DNA of 64,000 nt from the NCBI GenBank assembly GCA_032622095.1, contig CP136066.1:115217319-115281318 (forward strand), written 5' to 3'. This DNA is from Siphonodentalium dalli (taxonomy: Eukaryota > Mollusca > Scaphopoda > Gadilida > Siphonodentaliidae). Below, in pieces: positions 23,700-33,272 of the stretch (the first letter of the stretch is position 1; each line of letters starts with the position of its first letter). A model generated the notes under the pieces. That model did not search any database. It was not told the DNA's origin and saw nothing but the letters and a program-made list of their open reading frames with translations. The translations under genes and the position numbers were made by a program.

Positions 23700-24870
23700 T
23701 GTCACGTGGGCCTCAGTGCATTATGACTAAATAGGCTGAAGAGGAACGGCCCCAAAATGGGTGTTTTTGGGTACTTTTTCGGAATAAATTTTGCTTTAAT
23801 TTTGCACAACTTAACAAATATTTGACGGATTATGCTGAAATTTGGTACCATACCTTCGGGATAGATTTTCACATATGTCAAGGTTTTCGCGAACATCACA
23901 CCATGTGACCTTGCCTAATTTGCATCTAATTTGCATATTATACATCTAGTTGCCGACACTAATGAGCTGGAAATTTAATGTGAAAGCAAACAAATACCAC
24001 AATAATGAATGTAATATGGGTCTATTTCGATGATAAGGGGGCATTTTTGATCTTTAAACAATAATTTGTCCATTATAATACCAAATTTATGTATGAATAA
24101 GTAATAATAGATATGCAAATTAAGCCACGCCCACTTTTTCGCAATAAATTTTGCTTTAATTTTGCATAACTTAAAAAATATTTGACGGATTAAGCTGAAA
24201 TTTGGTACATATCTTCGGGATAGATTTTCACATATGCCAAGGTCATCGCGAACATCACACCATGTGACCTTATCTAATTTGCATCTAATTTGCATATTAT
24301 ATATCTAGTTACCGAGACTAATGAGCTGGAAATTTACTAGTAATGTGAAAGAAAACAAATACCACAATAATGAAGGTAATATGGGTCTATTTCGATGATA
24401 AGGGGTGATTTGTAATCTTTATTCTTTAAACAATAATTTGACCATTATAATACCAAATTTATGTATGAATAAGTAAAAATAGATATGCAAATTAGGCCAC
24501 GCCCACTTTTTCACAATAAAGTTTGCTTTAAGTTTGCATAACTTAAAAAATATTTGACGGATTAAGCTGAAATTAGGTACATATCTTCGGGATAGATTTT
24601 CACATATGCCAAGGTCATCGCGAACATCACACCATGTGACCTTATCTAATTTGCATCTAATTTGCATATTATATATCTAGTTACCGAGACTAATGAGATG
24701 GAAAATTAATGTGAAAGCAAACAAATACCATAATAATGAAGGTAATATGGGTCTATTTCGATGCAAAAAGGTCATTTATGATCTTTAACCAATAATTTGT
24801 CCATTATGATTATCATACCAAATTTATCTATGAATAATTAATAATAGATATGCAAATTAGGCCAAGAAAC
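23700..24870. repeat. Tandem array, about 360-370-bp unit, three-plus copies
   Basis: The marker ccatgtgacctt occurs at 23901, 24260 and 24632. Each unit carries 'ctaatttgcatctaatttgc', 'gggtctatttcgat' and 'gccacgcccactttttc'. The units produce related minus-strand ORFs (23975-24295, 24419-24667) that share residues only because the DNA is repeated, so I do not call genes. Confidence 0.85.
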
Positions 24871-25204
24871 AACTACATGTACATGTATAATTAGGTTTAC
24901 TATATGCTAATAGTATCAGGAGACTTTTGAACCATTTTCAGAGACATTGATAAAAACCCATGACATTTATGAGTTATACCTACTAGTAGACTATGCTTAT
25001 GAACTATGGAACAATATGGTTTACAATAGTGCTGTGTTTAATTAATAATTAATCAACTATATTGAAAAATCATGACAGCCCTACCATTTGAACATTTGAA
25101 GTTTATTTGGAAAAAAATTCTGTCTGGCTGACAGATATAAGTAAACCATGATATAAGTTCAACCATTTTCCTGCCCATTGCCAGTTATTGTACTTGCATA
25201 TGTT

Positions 25205-25472
25205 CTGCCCGTAAATTCTTCAAACATCCCATTGGGCCCAAAAAAATCTCCCACCAGACCTCAGCGACTGGGTCCACTGCTGTGAGGCCAACCAACCCAG
25301 CCCAAAGGCAGTGTATACTCCGCACGAGGCCTGGTGCCCAGCTGGTGGGACCAGCATAGTATGTAATATAATTGGTGTGTCGTGACATGGCCTGTCGACT
25401 GATAAAACATTGGATCTCGCTTCCATCAACCTCTCGATATATAAAAGTCATATCTTCAAAATTTGAAAACAA
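25205..25472. other. GC-richer island, unrecognised
   Basis: The stretch 25205-25345 is clearly more GC-rich than its neighbours and supports two overlapping minus-strand open frames (95 and 69 aa) with no motif I recognise. It may be a decayed coding fragment or a repeat; the sequence does not decide. Confidence 0.2.
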
Positions 25473-25833
25473 TAGCCAATAATATTTAGTGTGATTTTAA
25501 ATGATAATTTCTTCATATTTGACAGGATTGTGTAAAAGATGTAGCTGAAGGCACTGGAAATTAATTATTCATTTAACGCAGTGAATTATTTGGCCTGGAA
25601 TATAAAGCTGGGATTATACTGAAATAATTACATTCACTTCATTCTCTATAGACGTACAAGTATTTTGTCATTGATTTATAAAATGCTATCAAATGTATTT
25701 AATTAGGATAAATACAGAAGGTCAGAAGTGAACTTATAAAGTTCCAAATATTTTAAATTTAATGATATTTCCAGCTTAAATGCACTTCCCGACTCATATT
25801 TTTCACTGTGATGTAATTATAAATAATGATCTT

Positions 25834-25935
25834 TGTTTCCTAATGTAATAACACAGTTTAAAGGCATCATGTGGAATACAAAATGTTTGTGATTCGGTAT
25901 GATGCATTTAAACTGTGTTATTACATTAGGAAACA
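25834..25935. repeat. Hairpin, 38-bp arms and 26-nt loop
   Basis: Arms 25834-25871 and 25898-25935 match at 36 of 38 positions (gtttcctaatgtaataacac against its complement). The total of 102 nt is close to the size of an animal pre-miRNA hairpin, but the pairing is more perfect than usual for a miRNA. I favour a small MITE or inverted duplication. Confidence 0.8.
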
Positions 25936-26034
25936 GACTATTTCCAAGTTAAGTGTAAAAGTACATGTAACTGTTAGAGCATATGTTAGGATACAATAAT
26001 TTATATGCATGTGGCAGTATAAAGATCGTATCTG

Positions 26035-26540
26035 GAGATTTCGGCCTGCACGAAGACGGCCCCATATGAAGACGGCCCCATTAATGTAGATGGGCAGACA
26101 GTAACGCTAGTATTGTCATGTGTCTGACAAATATATATCGTATATATATTTATAAAAAACAATGATATATATAGTTGCCTACAGACAATGAAAGAAAGCT
26201 GGTAAGTACTGTTGATTGCTGCTTAGCGAATGAAGCCATTAGTTCAAATATTTAACGTATGGAAGCTGTATAGAGACAGAGATTTGACAACAAGCCAGCT
26301 ACTCCACAGGGTCGCCGAGATTTCGGCACCCATATATAACTGACAACACAGTGACAGTGACAACGACGACGTTTGAATTTATTGTTAATTGTATTAATAT
26401 AATCTTGTCATTATTATTATTAGTTTCATATTTCATATCATCATATAAATTAAAGAACGATTTAAAACAATGTTTCTGTTATATATGGGGCCGTCATTGT
26501 ATGGGGCCAACTTCGCACGGGGCCGACTTCTCCTGTATTC
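26035..26540. repeat. Inverted cluster of gacggcccca / tggggccgtc motifs
   Basis: gaagacggccccatat occurs twice at 26058-26090. The opposite orientation (atatggggccgtc, then tatggggccaacttcgcac and ggggccgacttc) lies at 26484-26532. The block could be a short foldback element of about 500 bp. No gene. Confidence 0.45.
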
Positions 26541-27039
26541 ATAAAGAGGTCTGCAGTTAGAGAAGGTTGACTCTAACACATCAGCGACTGATAGTGATAC
26601 ATGTTTTATATCAGTCACTGATTTTGCCTGTAGTACCAACCCAAATTAACAACTCACTACAGGACATGTTTAAATAAAAAAAACACCTCAACTCAAGAAT
26701 AAGGTATTATTCCAGATTCTTATATAAATCATAATCCCCATGTAAAAATGTCATTCTAATTAAAAATCAGTTAGTCCTAGACCTAGAAGTAGTACACACT
26801 TATCAAGCCACACTCAATGGCACTTGTCAGATGTTGATTTTGTTTCTTCTTAAAAATTTCAATTTACTTTCATTTTCAACTTGCAATTGAATTGTGCAAA
26901 GTTTGGGTTAACTTAAATACATTTCTGACTGAAGTTTTACTGCCATAAGCCGATGATTAGGAATGAATAAATACTCGAGAAAAACAATTAATCAATATCC
27001 ACCAGCGTCATAGTACACAAACACGCACAGTTGTTAACG

Positions 27040-28051
27040 TTTCTTCTTATAATTTGCATTTGTTTACAAACAATGCCGAGTCAAAACGGGGAATTCCCTG
27101 CCATTCCAATGTTCGACTCCAACCAAGTTGACCTACTCATTTTCACGCGATAACAGCCGCTGAGCGAAGTTATTTTAGCTGACAAAACTATTAAACATCG
27201 GAATAATAATGGATGCAACCTCATCAACTTATCATTACGCATGCATACAGTGCCTTATTTGCCTAAAATACGACAGCAAATCATTGCACTGACACAAGAG
27301 AATGGAATAAAACAGATCTCAAGTCACCGTCAGTAACGCGCAATTAATGGAACAGCCAATTTTCGACGTCATAACTGGATTCCCCCGCGTAATTTCTAAT
27401 TTTAGGCGGGATGTCCTATTTTCAACAAAAAACCCACACCCCGGGTTCTGCGAAATATGTTTTAAAACAATGTTCACTATATGAAACACATATCGAAGAT
27501 TACGAATCTGACTGCCAGAACTTTGCGGAGGACGATTTTCCTATAGAAAAAAATATCTAAAGATTTAAAACGAGCAAAAAACACGGAAAAAACAATTAAA
27601 AAAAATTCTGGCATCTACCATTTGAAAGATCGCGGTCCAATGTGCCGGAGTTGCGCGGGTAAATCTATCTTCAATTTGATTGGAGGGTGTGGGTTTTTCA
27701 TTGAAAGCGAGAGGGGGATTCGGCTATTGCGTCAAACCGGGGGCCGCCCGAACGAAATGACAAAAAGCCGGTTACGTTCACTTCATAACATCATAACGTC
27801 ACAACAACTGATATTTATGCCATAAAACTTAACACAAATGTAGATCAGATACCCAGCAACACATACATACTAAACTTATTACATTAATATACAGTTATTA
27901 AATAGTATTTAATCAACATAACATATTTTTACCGAAAACAACAAAATGACAACAGATTACGTCACGTGACTAAACACTCTACTGTCAGTGTCAGTGTCAC
28001 TGAGTCTGACTCTGAGTTCTATTAGTTATATTTCTTTGAAAAACTTAAAAC
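27040..28051 (+). promoter_or_regulatory. CpG-richer zone with CRE-like and E-box-like words; possible promoter
   Basis: Relative to its flanks this stretch has many CG dinucleotides and contains cgacgtcataac (27364-27376) and tacgtcacgtgac (27958-27970), which resemble CRE and E-box words. It lies ahead of a short ATG frame at 28052. Most of it (to 27989) is absent from segment B. A promoter is a guess; GC islands in repeats can mimic this. Confidence 0.2.
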
Positions 28052-28129
28052 ATGACGATGACGGGGACGTCGTATGCTATTGTCGTTGGCTATTATGCCG
28101 TATACGACAGAATTTCCTCGACCATTTGA
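28052..28129 (+). CDS. Short ORF, 25 codons, unidentified (copy A)
   Basis: It starts ATG with an acceptable context (aaaacATGACG) and reads MTMTGTSYAIVVGYYAVYD and then six more residues to a TGA. It is too short to assign. It could be an upstream ORF, a micropeptide or chance. An exact duplicate begins at 40387 in segment B. Confidence 0.15.
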   Translation: MTMTGTSYAIVVGYYAVYDRISSTI

Positions 28130-28206
28130 AATACCTTTCCATGTTGATTTCTGTTGAATAATTCGTCCTCTGGAAGGTTGAATGGCGTGCGCTCAACGAC
28201 CAATAT

Positions 28207-28620
28207 ATGCTGCACGTTATTTTCAAGGATGTGGATCAGGAGTTTCGTTTTGTTCTTCTTCAAATACATCTTTCTAATTTGAACAACCTCCCATCAGTTA
28301 TCAACAACCAACCTTTGCAGTTCAACTTGAACAATAAATTATATATTATATATAGGACTAGGCCTATATATATTTTTTTATTTTGTGCCTTATACTATAT
28401 ATTCGAAATCATTTATCGTTATGGGTGAACACATGTAATTATCATACTTGTTAAGTTTATCGCCTATTATTGTGTAATCTAATTTAATTACTGCTGTGTA
28501 TAGGAAATGAACAATGATTAATGTTATATTCAAAGTTGTGTACATAGTGTATATACGTTTTGCTTGTTCCACTGTTATGTGACTTGTGCAATAAATCAAT
28601 CAATCGATTATGATTTGACA
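28207..28620 (+). other. Possible 3' end of a plus-strand retroelement (copy A)
   Basis: AT-rich sequence ends in gtgcaataaatcaatcaatcga near 28587-28607, that is, an AATAAA signal followed by a short TCAA repeat. This is the shape of the 3' end of several non-LTR families. The small ORFs here (28207-28428, 28390-28599) have no motif. Copy B ends near 40942. Confidence 0.3.
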
Positions 28621-29740
28621 CTAGCCATTTACGCCAATAGTTTTGGCGTGTCTAAATGGATACAATCTGGCGAACTTTTGCCCAATTTTACTTATTCCGG
28701 TCGTCATTTTGTCCCTATTTGTCCCTAAAGTAGGCACAAGTGGTTCATATCTGACATCTAATTAGTATTCAGATCACTGGTGTGTTCGAGTTCGGATATT
28801 CTGGCCATTAAAACTAATTACAGAGTTTTTAAATTTAGTTTTAAATCTATTTTAATTTGACCGGACACTGAAGGGCCAAATCTTCGTGATATGGCTCATA
28901 ATTATCAGATATTGATTTAACATTGTATATATATATTTTTTAAGTGTAAACTTTCTGGTGAAATATAGTAAAAAATGCCAAACTTGCCAAATTTTGTCCG
29001 CCATTTTGGATGGCAACAATATATATATGGTTTTTTTTGCATGTTTATGCCATCTTTATAACTTAAAGTTAAATTCCATTCAAGTTTATATTCCATATAG
29101 TCCAGGAGATATTGGCCGACCTTTGCACCCCCAGAACTTAATAAAAAAGTGGCCGCAGAGATTCCAGACAAGATGGCGTCCATCATGACGGCCATTTTTT
29201 ATATGCACCAGGTATCTTTGATCGCCGTTATAGTAAAGATGATATCACAAGCGGTCTTGTTTTCCGCTCGATTCGTTATGCCAATATACAACCCTTACAA
29301 ACTAGCCAAAAATCTGACACCAAAACCCAATATGGCGGCCGAGATGGCCGCCGAAATGTGAGAATTGCTATTTTTCTGACTTTTCACCATCTTTCGTTTG
29401 TCTCTGTAGGAAAATGTGGGCATCTTGGCGTGATTTATTGTATCGAAGAGTCATTGACGAACGCACGGGGACCATAATATGCATTCTTTGCTGGATATTT
29501 TTTCCGGTATCACGTTTTCCCAAATCCCGGTATAATCCGGTTAAAGCCGAATCGACGAAAATAACTGTAGCCAAATAATAGCCATCTATTAGTTCAAACA
29601 TAGCTCGTAGCCTTCTGGCAGGATGAAAACCCACAATTAATAATCGCGATGTCGATGTGGCATTTCGAAATCCATTCTCCACTAAGGATCATGGTCAAGA
29701 AGTGTGGGTAGTCGGTACATCATTATGGTCTTCTCCTTAG
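28621..29740. other. No gene called; 'atggcggccgagatggccgcc' motifs
   Basis: Repeated aagatggcg, atggcggcc and ggccgccgaaatg motifs occur at 29130-29360, resembling the tailed repeat family at 14630. A 104-aa minus-strand ORF (29368-29682) exists in both A and B but shows no family feature and is not called. Confidence 0.4.
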
Positions 29741-29832
29741 CAGATATGCATCTGTCCAAGGGAATGGGGCAGCTAGCAACATTCGAAACACTGCCGAAGT
29801 TGTCCACGTATGACAATGCGTTGGCTAAGTTT
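29741..29832 (+). CDS. Candidate host-gene exon, 92 bp (copy A)
   Basis: A pyrimidine-rich acceptor (ggtcttctccttag) ends at 29740 and a consensus donor gtaagt begins at 29833. The frame between is open and protein-like: after two leading bases it encodes DMHLSKGMGQLATFETLPKL and then STYDNALAKF, ending on a complete codon. I do not recognise the protein. An identical copy lies at 42076-42167 in segment B. At 92 bp (not a multiple of three), including both copies in one mRNA would shift the frame, so at most one can be used. Downstream exon candidate: 49547-49677. Confidence 0.5.
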
Positions 29833-30236
29833 GTAAGTTGACGAACCATCTATATTGAGAAGTGACTAGCTAACTGGGAAGTTCGCCAGGTTGGTTTAAA
29901 CATATGTATTACCAATAAGTATATAACAATACATATTGGCATTGGGATTGGAGGACAAGTGCGATCCACTTATACATAACCCCCTCTCCCAATTGCCGTT
30001 ATAACACTGATATATAATACATTTGGGTTGTCAACACAATAGGTATAACATATTTACAAGTGTATACATATATCATTGTATATTATTTGAAGTATAGTTT
30101 GTATAGTCTCACCATCCCACCAATTCTACATAATTTCAATAAGATTATCAAGTAGCTGTTTTAAATGTCATACATGTGTACACCTCGTTGTGCATTGATA
30201 ACATTTTACAATTTGCATTCAAATGATGCGAGCGTC

Positions 30237-31470
30237 TTAATAGAACTTTGTAGGATTTTCCTCTTGCGTTGTATCTCGTAAGTAATTATGCACAGCTTTA
30301 AAGATATGTTCATTTTCTAATTGTTTTAAGTTCGGGTCACCAAATATTAATGTCTTAACAGAATGTATATTAAAGCGCAGAAGATTATTAAGAAGTGTAA
30401 TTCTTTCTTCAAAGTGTAAGTGGCATTCAAAAAAATAGTGGAAAGCACTTTCTACAGAATGTCCACACCTACATGTAGCAGAAATTGCTATATAATTTTG
30501 AAGTTTATCAGCTTGTAGATTACTACATTCACACATCAGTTTACAATGAAGGATGTTTAATAGCCGTTTACCATATGAAAAATATGTTGGTGGTTTTAAT
30601 GGCTTAGTTACTAGTGCTTTCTTGAACCTATCGAGTGGAATGATTCTTTCTTTTTTTTCATCCAATTTGTTCCAATCCATGACGCATGTGGGGAAGAAAG
30701 TTTTATCTATTCTTTTGCTATTTGAAATGGGACGATTTAAATTTGATGCATTTCTCAGTTCGTATAATCACATTTATCCTTAACCTTTGACGGAAGAAGC
30801 TGAGTTAAGTAGGCGGGGGCTTTGCCGTTTACAATATTGTAAAATATACTCATTCGTTTAACATACCGCCTACTTTCCAGCTTCTCCCATCCGAGTTCAG
30901 TGAGCAACCTATCATGCGGGACCGATTTTGTACAACCTGTAACTATACGCGCAGCTTCGATCTGTATATCATCTAGTCTTTTTAATAGATATGCAGGTGC
31001 TCCAAACCATACACAACTAGCATATTCCATTAATGGACGGACGTGAGATAAATATAATATTTCGAGAGTCTGACGGTTGAGAAGATATTTCAGTTTTCTC
31101 ATTTGGGAAAGTCTTGCATAGGCTTTAGTACATATATTTTCGATATAAATATTCCATGATAATTCTTCTGAGATGTCAATACCCAGGTGTGTGTGACTGT
31201 GCGTACAATCAAGGGTAGCTCCATTGAAAACTATATCTAGTTTTATCATATTTTCTTTACTTGTAAACAGCAGTACTTTAGTTTTGGTACTATTGAATTT
31301 GACTATCTACTTTTCAGCCCATTCATTGATTTTCCGCATGTCATTATTTATCGACGATTCTAAAGTTTGTAGATCAGAGTTTGCATTCATGAGACATGTA
31401 TCGACGGCAAATAGTCTTAGCTCGGGACTCTAAATGGTCCGCAGTGTCATTTATATATATGAGAAACATA
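30237..31470 (-). pseudogene. LINE4 RT C-terminal remnant (copy A)
   Basis: This is the 3' part of a CR1/Jockey-like non-LTR retrotransposon on the minus strand. 30755-31249 encodes the region after the RT active site (HLGIDISEELSWN, SHVRPLMEYASCVWFGAP, LTELGWEKLESRR). 30237-30680 encodes the C-terminus with CRCGHSVESAFHYFFEC. A frameshift near 30760 separates them. The RT box that should read FADD reads FAVD (31400-31411), and an in-frame TAG follows near 31308. The element is dead. Its upstream RT half is missing here because the FLYWCH element and then LINE1 intervene. Confidence 0.85.
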
Positions 31471-31807
31471 GAGATGTTCTCACATATCCGGCATAGTCTG
31501 TATCGGCAGTTACTTAGGTTTTTAACTGTTTTTACAGTTTTTTCATTTGGGCTGATTTACCGGTATTTCATTTGAACAACAGTTGCACTTAACGGTAGCC
31601 ACATAGAGATGTTCTCACTTATCCGGCAGGTATTGTTTCGGAGGTAGGTGTGATAATCCTCAACATGAAAGAGCTACCGCTTATAGTATGTATCTGTTAT
31701 CAATTACGATATCATATATAAGAATTGTTTTTGTTTTGAATATAACTTATTTTTTATACTTGTTGAAATATTTGACATATCGTACAGTTAACAAAGAGCG
31801 TTCTCAT

Positions 31808-32158
31808 TTATGACATTTTGATAAGAATTGTTTTTTCAAAGATATACATACTAGATATTTCTTCCTGGTAGATAGCAGTGACTGCTCTGGATGTATGTCG
31901 AACTAAGGTTTTAAGCTCTGCGATGATGGTTTCAGCAGCAACTTGGGCCTGGTCTGAGTCGTGGTTATGCTGGCTTTTGTAGGATGTGACGATGTCGTTC
32001 TTGGTATTTACAGTAGCGCTGCATGTCTTTGAACAGCGTCGCCAATGTACACTGTCGTTTCTTCGAGACTTATCGCAGAACTTATAGTGGTTAAAGACGA
32101 GATATTCACCACCGCGATCATTAGGAATGAAATTAATATGTACTTGAGCGTTTGCCAT
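31808..32158 (-). CDS. FLYWCH zinc-finger exon/ORF, 116 aa (copy A)
   Basis: The ORF starts at an ATG in strong context (caaaATGGc). Residues 10-66 fit the FLYWCH zinc-finger pattern: F10, a GEYLVFNHYKF stretch, then W39, C42, C46, A48, T52 and the HNH at 64-66, giving C2H2-type ligands. FLYWCH domains occur in animal transcription regulators and in Mutator-like (MULE) transposons (established knowledge). A gtatgt donor at codon 92 suggests this is a first exon and that the last 25 residues are intronic read-through. The frame upstream of the ATG is also open to 32248 here because of a one-base change in a G run. Confidence 0.65.
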   Translation of the reverse strand: MANAQVHINFIPNDRGGEYLVFNHYKFCDKSRRNDSVHWRRCSKTCSATVNTKNDIVTSYKSQHNHDSDQAQVAAETIIAELKTLVRHTSRAVTAIYQEEISSMYIFEKTILIKMS

Positions 32159-32311
32159 TTTGATATGATCTGTCTTATAAGTATGTGGTTTGGGGGGGGT
32201 GGGGCTACCCCGGGATGGTCGAAAGGGCCGATAGGCCCTTTCCTTCACCCCTCATTTTATTGCCTTTATTGGAATCATGAAAAAAAGAGCATTTTTATAC
32301 ATTTTTTATAA

Positions 32312-32586
32312 TTAGTTTCTTTTATGTTTCTTCTTTCTTGGTGGCTTTTCTCCTGAAGATGAAGGAGACGGAGCTGGTTTCTGTCTTAATTGTCGTAGTT
32401 GGTATTCTTTTTCCTGTTGTTCTTGTATTTTGTTCCATTTTTCAGCTTCTGCCATCACTGCTTCTGCTTTCTTCTGCATATTTTGTAGATTTTCTTCATC
32501 TTCGGTAGGAGCAGGGGGTGGTGATTCCTGCTCCTCTTCCGCGATGCTGACGGGGGACACCGGAGGTGATCTGTCTTTGTGAGCCT
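32312..32586 (-). CDS. Charged coiled-coil terminal exon (copy A)
   Basis: This is an open frame of about 90 codons without an ATG, beginning after a plausible acceptor (aaattacag at about 32587) and ending in a stop followed by AATAAA-like signals. It encodes an acidic, proline-rich start (SPPPAPTEDEENLQ), a probable coiled coil rich in K, E and Q (residues about 25-60 of the visible part) and a basic tail (EKPPRKKKHKRN) that could be a nuclear localisation signal. It looks like the last exon of a gene whose other exons are missing. Function unknown; such tails can bind DNA or a partner protein. Confidence 0.5.
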
Positions 32587-33272
32587 CTGTAATTTATATG
32601 TTAGCGTGAGAACATGATTATCTCTGGAAATCACTCACTTGAGTTGTTTTCAGTGACAAGAGTTCATATCGTGATATACAGTTATTGCCGGTAAGTTTGG
32701 GCTACACTTTGCTTAAACAAACACTGTTTGTGGCAATGGGATCACTAGTCACGCATTGTAAAAACAGACTATAACCTGCCGGCTCGGATGCATTCACACA
32801 TCACTGCCGGATAAGTGAGAGAGAGAGAGATTGTTTATTCCTCCACACACGGGAGACGTAGTGTACAACGTATATACAATTACATAATCAAAAAACATTA
32901 AGAATAATAAGGCGTTACGTATGTGTTATCAGAACAGACACGAATGCATCGTGTGAAATTAGAAGCAATTATTGTACTATATATACGTGTATATATAACG
33001 TCAATACTATCCCATATACACATGTATATATAATAAATTGCATGGCGATTGCAATCACAGAGGTCATATATCTACTAATTATAATTATACGTCAATGTCT
33101 ATAATGGCATATAATAAATTAGATATCGATATATGGTGGCATTCCATATAATATACAGAGATGCGATGTTATCATTGATATTGTGATATTCGTATACTTT
33201 AGTATACTGTAGATAGTAATAATAAAATTGTATTGTTACATATGCTATTTGTTTCCCGACAAATTTGGGATA

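Larger units (their letters stand above)
23538..27989. other. 4,452-bp stretch present in A, absent from B
   Basis: The 9-bp word actgtcagt lies at both edges (23529-23537 and 27981-27989). Segment B has a single copy (40316-40324). Either this is an insertion with a 9-bp target duplication, or B lost it by recombination between the two words. The ends share only a loose AG.G..TTTAG inverted match and no transposase frame is inside, so deletion from B is at least as likely. Contents: a tandem array (23700-24870), a hairpin (25834-25935) and a CpG-richer zone (27040-27980). Confidence 0.8.
22887..32820. repeat. Segment A of a large tandem duplication (partner 37538-45156)
   Basis: From acttaagtac at 22887 to aagtgaga at 32820 the sequence matches 37538-45156 almost base for base. 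The only small difference I noticed in the shared part is one G in the run near 32190. Larger differences are 4,452 bp present only here (23538-27989) and 2,133 bp present only in B (37956-40088). Coordinate offsets are 14651 (left part), 16787 (middle) and 12335 (from 27981). Left of 22887 and right of 45156 the sequence continues without a matching copy, as expected for a tandem duplication with LINE1 in the junction. Confidence 0.9.
31471..32820 (-). mobile_element. FLYWCH-bearing TIR element, copy A (right end cut by LINE1)
   Basis: The left terminus is gagatgttctcacatatccg, preceded by the target word gaaacata (31463-31470). The right terminus stops at aagtgaga (32820), seven bases short of copy B, where LINE1 begins. 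The sequence gagatgttctcacttatccg recurs inside near 31606. The body matches 43806-45156. It carries the FLYWCH exon and the coiled-coil exon described separately. Confidence 0.8.

Noticed and set aside
23975-24667. Two similar minus-strand ORFs (106 and 82 aa)
   Set aside because: Both are products of the 360-370-bp tandem repeat, not a gene family.
25185-25472. 95-aa minus-strand ORF in a GC-richer island
   Set aside because: No recognisable domain, overlapping alternative frame, no splice signals; recorded only as an island.
26176-26204. A micro-exon between cctacag and gtaagt (17 bp)
   Set aside because: Too short and unsupported by neighbouring exons; such signals occur by chance.
29368-29682. 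104-aa minus-strand ORF duplicated in A and B
   Set aside because: Conservation is explained by the recent segmental duplication; no domain and no splice or promoter context.
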